Assembly: GCA_027924645.1 (NCBI GenBank)
Contig: BSBN01000445.1
Coordinates: forward strand, 5,191,001-5,255,000
Source: Cunninghamia lanceolata
Lineage: Eukaryota; Streptophyta; Pinopsida; Cupressales; Cupressaceae
DNA: 64,000 nucleotides
Reading direction: 5' to 3'
The position numbers and the translations under genes are program-made. The notes below the pieces were generated by a model, which saw nothing but the letters and a program-made list of their open reading frames with translations, was not told the origin of the DNA and did not search any database. Positions 1 through 10,270 of this stretch are shown here, piece by piece. How positions within the stretch are numbered: the stretch's first letter is position 1; every line of letters begins with the position of its first letter.

Positions 1-1123
1 CCAAAATTTATTTCATTGCAAGATATTTTCATCGCCAACTACATTAGTTTGAAAGTTTCTAAATCTTTTTAACATATCCATTTTATGCTTATCCTGCGAT
101 CATTGCAGTCCTTGAGTTCTCTTTTCCTCTTAGGCTGGTTGTGAAATAGTTGACGTGCCTTCTCTTGTTGCCAGTTTGGCATGGCAGAGAGGACATGGGC
201 AAGGTTGTGGGCATGGTAGGATTTTTCCCCATCTCCATACCATCCAAAGCTAACATAACCTGCAATTCTTTACCATGCCTTAAAATTGGATGCAGCAGGG
301 GCAGGAATGTGGTCAGTAATTTTTTAGGTGGCAACACTCACATTGAGTTGAGTGGAGAGCAGCTCAAATCCCAGTTGGAATCACTTCAGAGGGAAGCTGA
401 CCAAACTAGAGAAAAAAGTATATCTCATAAGTAAACCCTCGCCCCATAGTGTTCTTCATTTCAATTTTAAAGGTATAATTGTTCTATTGGTTACAGATTA
501 GTATATAGTATGTTGGGTGCAAAGTGGGATTCATCCATAGTTACAGTATCACCATAAGACTAGTAGTCAAGTCTCCGCGTACTAAAACTCAGTTGTTTTG
601 CTTATAAGGATAATCTATAGTTTATTTTGAATTGTACTTGGTAATTTTATGGTTGTTTAAAAATGCACCCACTTAGAATTAATTCATAATTAGCATATAT
701 ATTCCATAATTGCTTCATCAATAGGAATCTTATTTAATTCCTTATGAAACTTAATCGATTGTAGGGCTGCTTTGTTCTTGTGATAAATGGTTGCCCACTT
801 GAAAGATTAGTCCTAGGGTATGCTTGATCTCGGTGGTGGTATTGGTTTTATAATTGTGCCTTTGTTCACTTTATCCTTAAGTGAAATTTAGTAGAGACAA
901 ACAATGGAATGTTTCCCTTCCTCATACCTTCTTGGGAGGCTTAGATGCTTGCTTATACAAGGTGGATGGAGAGGTAATGTCCTACCCTCATCCTGGAGTT
1001 GTTATTTTCTCCCTTTGGTGATCCTTTGCCCTCTTCATCAATGCTTTAGTCCTTGTTGTGAGGTCGTTGTTTTACTGGAATTGCCTTGCATTCACTATTG
1101 TAGCCATATTGTGGTGATTTGCT
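1..1123. other. Unassigned left flank with one possible exon
   Basis: No retroelement domain or RNA gene is recognisable here. The one suggestive stretch is 328-417 on the plus strand. It follows a T-rich tract ending in TTTTTTAG, is 90 nt long, and is followed by GTATAT. Read in one frame it gives a hydrophilic, helix-prone peptide rich in Gln, Glu, Ser and Arg (about 30 residues, with SQLESLQREAD near its centre). This could be a small internal exon of a coiled-coil protein gene with long introns, or chance. I cannot name a family. The rest (418-1123) holds no supported feature; its short ORFs lack any known motif. Confidence 0.2.
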
Positions 1124-2053
1124 TGTAATACCCCCAAGTGTGGGTCTTCATGTGCTTGTTCGATACTTTTGTTTGCATGTTGAGCCTTTTGGTATTGGGT
1201 GTAGTCGTTAGGGTAGGCATGGAAGTAGTTCCCAATGCGGCATTGAGAAAGAGGGCTCACTTGAAGGCCCATTGGAGGAAGCATGATTTATGTGTTTGGT
1301 GCAAGGCTTGTATCTATGAGTTGAGTACATTTGTTAGCTACTTCCTTCTTGCTGCCCCTATCTTCTCACCCTCCCTATCTGAGTAGTACTTTATTGGCAT
1401 GATTATCGGGTGCCCTATTTATGCCCTTTGTGAATCATGTACTTGGATGTGTTCATGTGAACTTTGTGTCTTGTGGTATTCCTTTGGGGATTGTGTTTAT
1501 GAGTCTTCTTATTCCTACTGCTGTCATGTTTTTGTTTGGGCCTTGTGACTACCTCCAAGCATGATGGGGTGGTCTCTTATGAGTCCACATGGTTGGGAGG
1601 CATTGCCACTGCCATTGGGGACTGGTGTATAGGTTTTGGAGTACTAGTTGGAGATGTTCTCTCTCCGTTACTTTATCAATTGATGTACTCATTCAATTAT
1701 TGTATCACATTCATGGCTATGCTATTGTTCTCTTATATTCTTTGATGTAGTTGTAATCTTTTATGAGAATGGATGTAATCATGTAATTTAATGAGAAGAA
1801 ATGTGATGTTTTTCTATATTTGGCTTACAGATTCTGGTGTGGGTATCGGATCTGCTTGTACTATGATAATTATGGATTCATGTTTATAATTGGAAATGGG
1901 TATTAGGAATATTTGAATTTGGTGTCTAAAATGAATGTTGTTGATTTATCGAGCCGGTAATTATACTATGCGTATGTTATCACTTTGTTTTAAAAAAAAA
2001 ATCTTGTCCTCTTTTGGCCCTTACCCTTCAGGGTTACGGGGCGGGATGTTACA
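1124..2053 (+). mobile_element. Solo LTR, Ty3/gypsy chromovirus-like ends
   Basis: The stretch begins TGTAATACCCCC and ends GGGGCGGGATGTTACA. These ends resemble LTRs of Del/Tekay-type chromoviruses, which often begin TGTAAxACCCC and end GGGCGxxxTTACA. The length (930 bp) is reasonable for an LTR. No primer-binding site follows the right end and no polypurine tract precedes the left end, so it looks like a solo LTR left by recombination. The flanks (TTTGCT on the left, TTTGTG on the right) are similar but not a perfect target duplication. It sits just beyond the integrase end of the minus-strand Athila-like element, so it may have inserted into that element's 3' part. Orientation is taken from the end sequences only. 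Confidence 0.5.
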
Positions 2054-2377
2054 TTTGTGAAGTTCGTATAGTCAAGAGTTCCTGTAGCAACTAAGGATTT
2101 CCTATAATTCATGTCACACACAAACAGTTATCATCCATTTAATTTATTATATTTTATATTTTTAAATTTTTAATTATTATTATTTTTTCTCTCAAATTGT
2201 TGGAAGCCTAGTTTTCAGTATGTTGCCACTTAGAGGTGCTGAAAATTGATTTTCACCACTAAGTTATTTATTCCAATTACAAACCTCCAGAAAGCCTAGC
2301 TTTCAAATTTTAACTATTGAGCAACAGCCAAAGGTTTTCATTGCTAGATTTTTTATTTCTTTTTTTAACTTAAGTAC
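2054..2377. other. AT-rich spacer beyond integrase end
   Basis: This is AT-rich DNA between the solo LTR and the integrase stop of the minus-strand element. A 3' LTR of that element would be expected here or further left, but nothing resembles the LTR at 8424-9408. The 3' LTR is therefore lost, displaced by the solo-LTR insertion, or outside the window. Confidence 0.4.
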
Positions 2378-3560
2378 CTAAAAGTTACTTGGAGAGGTGA
2401 CAGGAACTCTATCAAAAACATGGAGATCCTTCTTCAAACTGGAAATGAATTTATCTTTTGTGATAGGTTGCTTATACAACTTGAGACAATGGTCATTAAC
2501 AACAAGAGCTATGCGATCGGAGTCCCCGGTGCAAAGTTTGACTGCACCATTGTCGTAGACAACCTCAATCTCATAAGGTCCTAACCATTGAGTATGGAAT
2601 TTGGCTTTGAAATCTTGAAATCTAGATTCATACAATAGTGCCCAGTCTCTTGGCTAAAATGATTGCTTACGAATGAAATGATCATGCCAAAGAGCATGTT
2701 GTTGTTGAACTAATTCTGCATGGAAGAGAGCTTGTTGACGCAATTCATCTAAAGAATGGAGTTGCTCAATGCGGGCCTTTTGGGCATTAGCAATATTGAG
2801 TCCCAATTCCAAAGAAGTACGTAAAGTTTTAACTTCAAACTCAATAAGTAATACAACCTTCTTATCGTAGACAAGTTCATAAGGTGTAAGACCAGTGGTA
2901 ATCTTCCACGTTGTCTGGTAAGCCCATACTACTTCGGGAAGCTAAGCTACCCAATCTTTTCGATGAAGCAGTACTATCTTGGTAAGGATGTTCTCAAGTT
3001 CCCTGTTGATAACCTCGACCTAACCATTGTCTTGCAGATGGTATGGAGAAGACTTGCAATGTTGAATCTCATATTCTCGAACCAAAGTAAAAATTAACTC
3101 AGATGTAAATTGAGGACACTGATTAGCCATGATTTGCTTGGGTACACCAAATCTTATGAAGATTTCAGTATACAAAAAATTAGTGACCTTAGTATCCCAT
3201 GTATGCTTCAGTGCCACTACTTCCACCCATTTAGTAACATAATCTGTGCAAACCAAAATGTACTCTTTGTTTATGTATGGAGGATTGATTGGCCCCACAA
3301 AATATAAACCCCATTTTTCAAAGGGTTCTATAGATAACCAGGGTTGCAAAGGCATTTCATCAGAATGTGTGCGTCATCCCATGTGTTGACACTTGTTGCA
3401 ATGTTGAACATACTACTTGCAATCCTTGTGAATCGTGGGCCAATAATATCCAGTAGTAAGAATCTTGTTAGCAGTCCTTTGAGCTACAAAAATGTCTACC
3501 ACATGGCTCAATATGACATGTGCAAAGTATGTTAAAGACATCATCTTCAGCTACACAACG
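2378..3560 (-). pseudogene. Integrase remnant of element A
   Basis: The core segment (3355-3020) contains FEKWGLYFVGPINPP, which covers the first catalytic-Asp region (the Asp is now Tyr in GLYF), followed by TDYVTKWVE and a second region FGVPKQIMANQCPQF, where the catalytic Asp of the usual xTDNGxxF is missing. The C-terminal part (2635-2378) keeps QWLGPYEI, the GPY/F module that contacts DNA in gypsy integrases, and ends at a stop at 2378. The stretch between is out of frame. The protein would have joined element cDNA into chromosomes in the nucleus. The loss of active-site residues shows it is dead. Confidence 0.8.
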
Positions 3561-3769
3561 ATGCATGACATTATTAATGCCAGTGCGAAATAGAAGTCCA
3601 AATTAATCCACATGTATTGACCACTTAGTCCAACAAGTTTCCTACGATTTCTAGGAGAAAAGTATGAGGGAAACTTGCAAGTGACCAAGTAGTTAGCAAT
3701 GTAGCAAACCAAGGACTTTTGATCAAGATGGAGAAAAGGTGCTCATCTGGAAAGGCATCATGAACTGGA

Positions 3770-4260
3770 ATAGGTTCATCCTTGCTTTGCAACCTGGATA
3801 AGAAATCTACAACAACATTCTCACGACCAGGCTTAACGAGTATAGTAATGTCAAACTCCTGTAACAATAATAACCATCTAATGACTCTTCTAGTAACAAC
3901 AAGTTTATTCATTAAAAATTGAATTGTAAAATAATCAGTATGAATAAACACTTTATAACCAGTGATATAATGACAAAATTTATTAACCACATATACAACA
4001 ACCAAAAATTCTTTTTCAATTACCGTATAATTTACCTCTGCACCAGTGAAGGTTTTGCTTATGTAATAAATGGAATAGAAGAGTTTACCATCTTTCTATC
4101 CTAGCACAACTCCCATGGAAGCATCAGAGGCATCTGTGTGAATGTGGAATGGTAGCTCTAAATTTGGTCCCCGTAATGTTGGTGTAGAAACAAGTTTCTA
4201 TTTAATGGTGTCGAAGGCATATTGACAATCTGCATTCCAAGAAAAATTATTGTCCTTTCC
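3770..4260 (-). pseudogene. RNase H remnant of element A
   Basis: Minus-strand reading gives a gypsy RNase H. It holds the first-Asp segment HTDASDASMGVVLG near 4130-4090, then KLFYSIYYISKTF, an EKEFLVVVYVV segment, and GYKVFIHTDY near 3950 with the third acidic residue. The downstream connection RWLLLLQEFDI and KPGREN leads into the integrase linker (ORF 4005-3625). RNase H degrades the RNA of the RNA-DNA hybrid during reverse transcription. At least one stop and a frame change interrupt it. There is no sign of a second, archaeal-type RNase H here, unlike the two Tat elements in the window. Confidence 0.75.
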
Positions 4261-4289
4261 TAACAAGACAAAAAGTGGTGAGGCAAGCT

Positions 4290-5125
4290 TATTGATATCT
4301 TAGATGAATCTTCTATAATACCCTGCATGTCCTAGGAAACTATGCACATCTTTTTGACAAGTAGGTAGGTAAATCTTGTATAATTTGTATTTTTTAGATC
4401 GACCTCAATACCTTTGGAGGAAATGTAATGACCTAATACTATACCCTCAGTCATTAGAATGTGGCATTTTTCATGGCTTAGAGAAATATTAGTATTCTCA
4501 CATCTCTACAGAACTTTTTCAAGATTGTTTTTAGCTTCCTCATATGTGTTACCATATACAGTGAAGTCATCCATATATACCTCAACACATTCATGAACTA
4601 AATTAGAAAAATACTTAAAACAACTCGTTGAAATGTTGTTGGGGCATTACATAAACCAAATGGTAAAACATTATAAGAAAATGTCCCCCAAGGATAGTTG
4701 AACATGGTTTTATCTTGATCTTCGAGTGCTATCCAAATCTGATCATCAAAAAAGGAAAAGAACTTTTTACCTACAAGAGTATCAAGCACTTGATCAATAA
4801 ATGGCAATGGAAAATGATCTTTATTAGTAGCTTTATTTATAGCCCTATAGTCAACACAAATATGCCATTTACCATTCTTGTTAGGAACTACAACCAATGG
4901 TGAAACCCATTGACTATCTGAAATTGGGTAAATGAAACCTACATTAAGTAACTTCTGTAGCTTTTCTTTAACAATCTCTTGTAAGATGGGGTTCAATCTA
5001 CATTGTGGTTGTTTCACTGGACAACTACCTTCTTCCATATAAATATGGTGAGTGCAAGTGGCTGAATGTATACCACACATATCTTTATACTCCCATGCAA
5101 ATGTAGCTTTATGAGTTCTTAACAT
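4290..5125 (-). pseudogene. Reverse transcriptase remnant of element A
   Basis: The ORF at 5125-4598 starts with the pre-RT segment TFAWEYKDMCGI, then HHIYMEEGSCPVKQPQCRLN, WVSPLVVVPNKNGKW, CVDYRAINKATNKDHFPLPF, and LPFGLCNAPTTFQR. The catalytic YMDD lies a little further on (4577-4566) in another frame. The FLDGxSGYNQI block is shortened to FFDDQIWIA, so a few residues of the first catalytic region are deleted. The product copied element RNA into cDNA. The match to Athila-type RT is strong; the copy is non-functional. Confidence 0.88.
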
Positions 5126-5559
5126 GGAAATTAGATCATTTATCTATGTTGTGGTTAATTGCAGATTGATATTAAGTGTTTTTCCTGGAAAAACATCCAT
5201 TTTCTGAGACTTGGTAGGTGTAGGTAAATCTATAGCTATTGATTGTGATGTGGATGACATAAATGGATTATTTGGAATGGACATTTCATTGAATAAAAAT
5301 GAACTATATAGGCAATCATGTGGTAACAACTGATGCAGTGTCATAAAATGTTGTATGGATTGTGAATCACCAATTAAAGGAAATTTTCCAAAAGGGCAAT
5401 TATCATCTGTACAAGAATGAAAAAGTAACCTTTCTAATACATCACTTGAAGAATACCTATTTTGGAAGAAATTAGTAATTATGGTATCTTCTATAGGTTC
5501 TTGTAAGCTAAGACTCTGGTCAATGGTTAAAACTGGAAATGGCTCTTTAATGTCACTAT

Positions 5560-5990
5560 CAACCTAGAATGGATCATATATTTCCAATAAAGGTTGTGCT
5601 AGTGGATACAATGTCAATTGTTTCTTTTGCTCACCATTGGAAATAACCATATTACCTAAATGATAGTTGATGAAGGCATCTACAGTTGCCAACCAAGGTC
5701 TTCCCAAGATTAGAGGGTATCCCCCAACTTTATTTTAGGCTGCAAAACCATAAAGTCAGTTGGGTACTCCTAGGAATCAATAGAAATAATGACATCTTCT
5801 ATTATACCTTCAAGTTTTACGAAAGAATGATCAACCATCTAAAGAAATATGGGTGTAGGCCTTAGTCCTTGAAGACATAACTTGTCTTTAGTTTCACTAG
5901 TCATAACATTTATAGCAACATCCAAATCGATAAGTGTATTTGCAATAGAAACTTGACCAATACATGCATGTATCATTAGACTCCCTGGAT
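5560..5990 (-). pseudogene. Retropepsin-like protease remnant of element A
   Basis: Minus-strand translation around 5990-5600 gives an aspartic protease of the gypsy type. HACIGQVSIANTLIDLDVAI covers the active-site loop, where the usual DxGAS has become DLDVA. FVKLEGIIEDV is the strand after the flap. PLILGRPWLATVDAFIN is the conserved ILGRPxL segment near the C-terminus. The family cuts the Gag-Pol polyprotein in the virus-like particle. The altered catalytic loop and an in-frame stop show decay. Between this and the RT (5144-5560) the linker is recognisable only as low-conservation sequence. Confidence 0.7.
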
Positions 5991-6441
5991 CAGAATACTT
6001 AGGAATTTAAATATTACCGAGCATAAGATCTTCAAGTTGTCCAATGACTTGGATAGTCTTTGGATCTTGTTTCTTTTTCTATTTCTGTGTACACAATTCC
6101 CAAATTGTTTTGGTATAGATAGGAATATCCTTGATTGCTTGCAACAAAGCAATTTTAACACATACATTTTGTAATTCATTAACAAGATCAAATTCTATAT
6201 TAGAAACTTCATTTTGAATAGGTTGTGAATGAAATCAATCTGGATTTGGAGGTGGTGCTGGTTGTGCTAGAATTCTATCATTATTGGGTTGTGTTTCTTC
6301 TAATTCCTCTTGTGATTCATCAAGTTTAGTAATTACAAGTGGCTTAGTTCCTTGAAGATTTTTTCCTGACCTAAGTTGAAGTTTATTGATATAATATGTT
6401 GACAGGATAAGTTGGAAATCTAGTCACCTCATTATTATAAA

Positions 6442-8283
6442 CTAGTTGAGCCACCTTATTATTTGGATTGGGTGTTGGTTTTGTGGGCATAGGTGTAGCC
6501 CTTGGTGGCTAGGACGGATTGGATGGTGGATTATTGGATGTAGATGGTAAAGGTGGTAGAAGTTGCTGTTGTGGTTGTTGATATGGAGCAACGATAGGTG
6601 GTATAGGATATGATGGATCTTGTGGATAAAGTGGTGGTGCTGCCCTCCATGGTTGTTGCCATGATTGTTGCCATGGTTGTGGGGAGGGATGATGTTGTGG
6701 GTATTGATTTGGCCATAGAGGATAGGATGGAGGTTGTTTCCAACCTCCATACCACCTAGGTGAGGTATGATATTGAAAAGGAGCAAGCTGACTACTTGGT
6801 TGTCCCATTGAATTATAGGATGCATTATAGTCATTATCATGCTTGGTGGCATAGCCCGTGGCTTCCATGGTCTCCTTTGAGCCATGTAATAGACAAGTTC
6901 TTCAGGATATTCGACTTTTGCCATATCCACAGGTAATGGTCGCAAGGAAGTGTTTTTACTAACATCTTCTAAGGATAAGATCTTTGTCATATTATAAGGG
7001 CATTCTTCACTAGTATGTTTCTTGCGACATGTAGGACAAAAGATGGCTAGGGATTTTTTGGCTTCTTCTTATTCTTTTCATGTATACAAAGTATCTATAT
7101 GTTTACCCATATGATTTAAAAGATCAATTTTTAAGTCATTAAGTAGCGTACCTAACTCATGTTTGGTAATACCTCATGTGCCACCTTGAGAAACTTATCT
7201 TCTAGAGTAGCCTCGTACATACCGATGGGATCTCGAGTAATTCCTAAAAATTTCACAAATCTCATCAAAGGACAATTTAGAAATGCCTCCTGCACCTATA
7301 AGATTCAAAGTATCAATGCAATCATCATGAATTCCTCTTAAGAAAAGAATTTTAATAGTTTCATGTAATAATCCTATTTGTCATGATCTTTGAAGACTGA
7401 ACAAGAACCATTTGAGAAAATCCTCAAGTGTTTCATCTTCTCATTGAGACATCTTAAAGATCTCGGCTCTAACTTCTTTTTTTTCACAATAATCCTGATA
7501 CTTTGTCAAAAAAATTCCTTCATGTTATCCCACATGCAAATTGTATGTCATTCGAGTTCCATGAACCATTGTAATGCAACATCCTTCAGTGTAGCTACAA
7601 ATAACTTGAGTTTTTTGTGCCTCACTCCGATAATCATAACTACAACACAACACATCAAATTCAAATAAAAACATGTCAGGATCTTCAACAAAAAGACCTC
7701 TAAAAATTGGTAAGGCCAAATGAGGTATATTCTTCACAGGTGTCTCTTCATCAGGACTCACAATGGGAAACTCAAAATTTATTGGTTCATTATTGACTAA
7801 AGCTCATTCATTGTTAATTCAGTCAGCTTCATGATTATGTTCATCACCCATGTTTTCTAATGACCATGGTGCCCAATGAATAAGGAACAATGAAGAACAT
7901 GGTTGATATTGCCTTGGTATTTCCTTTCTACCACTTCTCAATTCATATGAAGCTTTGAATTGTTCAACAAAATTAGGAGCAATAGGACTAAGAGGTCTTC
8001 TTAATGGTGGTACTATTGACTCATGCTTATCTAAATTTTTAGATGTAGGAGGGATGGTCGAGGATGAGCCAACATCTACTTCAGTTTGTTCACTTGAAGT
8101 TTCTAGAGGTATAGTGGTTGACTCAATAACACACCTCTCTAAGTTAGGTTCATCTTGCTTCTTTTTCACTTGTTTTTTCATAGGTTGTGTCTTAATCACA
8201 CATATAGGATTCTTTTGTTTTGATGAACTACTCACAGCAAGTTGTTTTACAAATCTACCTTTATCATCTCTAGCTCGACTCAT
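6442..8283 (-). pseudogene. Gag remnant of element A
   Basis: The likely start is the ATG at 8283 (MSRARDDKGRFVK), about 120 nt inside the primer-binding site, followed by a 154-codon open stretch with SYELRSGR. The capsid-type segment is at 7761-7525 (HLALPIFRGLFVEDPDMF, FEFDVLCCSYDY), typical of plant gypsy Gag. Next comes a zinc knuckle at 7038-7000, CPTCRKKHTSEEC, which is one residue shorter than the usual CX2CX4HX4C. The C-terminal part (6868-6509) is very rich in Pro, Gln and Tyr. Gag would package element RNA. Several frameshifts break the reading frame between these parts. Confidence 0.78.
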
Positions 8284-8400
8284 GCATCTATATGATCTAA
8301 AACAACGTTAATTGCCTAGGCAAAGTTGACAATTGCATGAACTTTCACCTTGACACACTGGTCCTAACTCAACCTACTAGAATAACAGGCCTTTAATGCC

Positions 8401-8420
8401 TTTCCTCAGCAATGGCGCCA
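8401..8420 (-). other. Primer-binding site of element A
   Basis: On the minus strand, four bases inside the LTR end, the sequence reads TGGCGCCATTGCTGAGGAAA. Athila-type elements use a PBS starting TGGCGCC that pairs with the 3' end of a host tRNA, usually described as tRNA-Asp. Its position fixes the 5' LTR end at 8424 and the minus orientation of the element. Confidence 0.75.
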
Positions 8421-8423
8421 AAA

Positions 8424-9408
8424 TGTTGGGATAAAACTGAGGATCTTAATTCTTTTCTCGGATCTGTTGTTGTTGTGTTTTGTAATTCAGCTCACCCTAT
8501 GTCAATCCAGGACGTAGACTTATGAAAGACGTAGTGGCAATTTGCTCAAGGGTTGTAGATAATAAGATGAGTGTGATGAAATGCAAAAGATTTTGATTCT
8601 AAAGATTAAAAATACCCTAAACCTACAATACCAAACTCATAGAAAACTAGAAAACAATTTTGTCACTGGTTCTATCAATTATGCTATAAGAACAAAGCGA
8701 CAGGAAGGCGACAATAACAAATCAGAGAATTCTATGTTTATAACAGCAACTTAAATTCCACACAAGAACAAATTGTATTCTACTTGGTAGAAGCAAATTA
8801 GGAATGCTTCAACTCTCTACACACTTACAGATTATTACATTGTCAACTCCATTGATAAAGTAAGAACAAAACACTTAACATAATTGCTTATTAATAACAA
8901 TAATTAAATGAATTATTCTTTAGCTTTACTGGTAAGTAAACTAAATAGAAATCATACCGATAACAATATTCATTAAAACCTTAAAACATACTATTAACAA
9001 TATTCAAACTACATTATTAACAAAAGAAAATGCAAAAATGAAATTTCACCAAGCTTCCAAGGAGTCGGCCCTTCCTCCTAGTTGCGAGGTGATTTGGAAC
9101 GCTACAATAGTATGTGAATTCATAGTGATCAAGTGATACGATGCAAAACCAAAGAGGAATATCTATTATATTTTTTTCATAGAAGTACATATATATATAG
9201 AGCATTCCATAATCGATATTAGTTATGTGGCCTACAGCCCATAACTTTGATAGAAGTCTTAGTAACTATCAACCAGTAAAATCAAACAAACTTTCAACAA
9301 TGTCTAAAATTATTACAGAGTCTATGTTTTAGCAACTGGCCCATATTTAATTGTAACCAAAAATATTTTAAAAAGGTCCCAAAATATTTGACAAGATTCT
9401 CCTTATCA
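8424..9408 (-). repeat. 5' LTR of element A
   Basis: On the minus strand this 985-bp stretch begins TGATAAGGAGAATC (at 9408) and ends TTTTATCCCAACA (at 8424), directly followed by the PBS. A TATA-like run (CTATATATATATG on the minus strand, about 9200-9188) would place the transcript start near 9165-9170. No partner LTR is visible in the window, so the age cannot be estimated. Confidence 0.7.
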
Positions 9409-9642
9409 CTGCTCCCCTTCATGTCAAGCTACAAGAATTCTTGTTCATCCAATTTCAACTGATTAGATTAGGAATTCATAAACCAATAACCTTAAGAATA
9501 TTTTATCCATTTTCAAACATATTAAAGAACCATCATTTTATATAGTTAACAAATGGCAAAGTAGGGAATTAGGATAAAATTAAGGGAGTAATCCTAGGTA
9601 TGAAAAGGGTTTTTTAAAGGCAAGGATGTGGGCAAGTTTTGT
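9409..9642. other. Spacer with no recognisable feature
   Basis: This is AT-rich sequence between the outer edge of the Athila-like LTR and the TRIM element. No ORF, repeat or structural signal of note is visible. Confidence 0.5.
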
Positions 9643-10013
9643 TGGAAAGACGGTTGCCGTTGCACTAAAAGATCAACCTTTTAATGCCGATACAACCGCC
9701 AAAGTTAATGAATCCACAGGAGGCAGTTAAGCCTTGTCACAAACCCAAGCACTGCGCATGCACAAGACAAGGAGACCAAGGGCACACACCTTGCAACAAT
9801 CCCCTCAACACAAGCAAGGGGTTCAAACCTGTGACCTAGGCTCTGATACCAATTATTGGAAAGACGGTTGTCATTGCACCAAAAGATCGACCTTTTAATG
9901 CTTGATACAACCGCCAGAGTTAATGAATCCATAGGAGATGGTTAAGCCTTGTCACGAACCCAAGCGCTCTGCATGCACAACACAAGGAGACCAAGGGCAC
10001 ACACCTTGCAACA
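9643..10013 (-). mobile_element. TRIM: miniature LTR retrotransposon
   Basis: Two direct repeats of about 156 bp (9643-9798 and 9857-10013) differ at only a handful of bases and enclose a 58-bp interior. On the minus strand each begins TGTTGCAAGG and ends CTTTCCA. After the 5' copy comes ATAAT and then TGGTATCAGAGCC (9853-9841 region), the initiator-Met tRNA primer-binding site common in plants. GAGGGGA, a short polypurine tract, sits immediately before the 3' copy. There is no coding capacity, so it must have been mobilised in trans. The heptamer AAGTTTT flanks both sides (9634-9640, 10014-10019 region), offset by a base or two, and is an imperfect candidate target duplication. Confidence 0.82.
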
Positions 10014-10270
10014 AGTTTTTGGCTCATCAATGAGCACCATAGGATGCATAAAAGGATCAATGGAATTACAAACCTTTAACAACCATGACAAAATAAGATA
10101 ATAAAAAATTAAGAGATATTAAAGAAAGCATCCAATTAGGAATGGAGTTGAACATGGAAAAGAAATGACAAAAACAAACACAAGAAAGACAAGAAAGATA
10201 CTACAAAAGAATTGAAAAAGTTGGAGATATTGAGTTAAAGCACGACAAGAGGGATACTATTGAGAAGGAT
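10014..10270. other. Spacer before plus-strand gag remnant
   Basis: This is A-rich sequence with no boundary signal. The LTR and PBS of the following gypsy remnant were not found here, so that element is truncated or rearranged at its left end. Confidence 0.4.

Larger units (their letters stand above)
2378..9408 (-). mobile_element. Decayed Athila-like Ty3/gypsy element (element A)
   Basis: Read on the minus strand from right to left the order is 5' LTR (9408-8424), primer-binding site (8420-8401), gag (8283-6442), protease (about 5990-5560), RT (5125-4290), RNase H (about 4260-3770) and integrase (about 3560-2378). This PR-RT-RH-INT order defines Ty3/gypsy. The RT segment with PVKQPQCRLNP and WVSPLVVVPNKNGKW, and the PBS starting TGGCGCC, resemble Athila-type elements. 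Every domain is broken by stops or frameshifts, and no chromodomain or envelope-like ORF is visible. The 3' LTR is not in the window. Confidence 0.85.

Noticed and set aside
904..1745. Short ORFs over the left flank and the solo LTR
   Set aside because: They cross the LTR boundary or lie inside it, and show no recognisable domain.
9643..10013. Possible Cassandra TRIM
   Set aside because: Cassandra LTRs carry a 5S rRNA-like segment, which is absent here.
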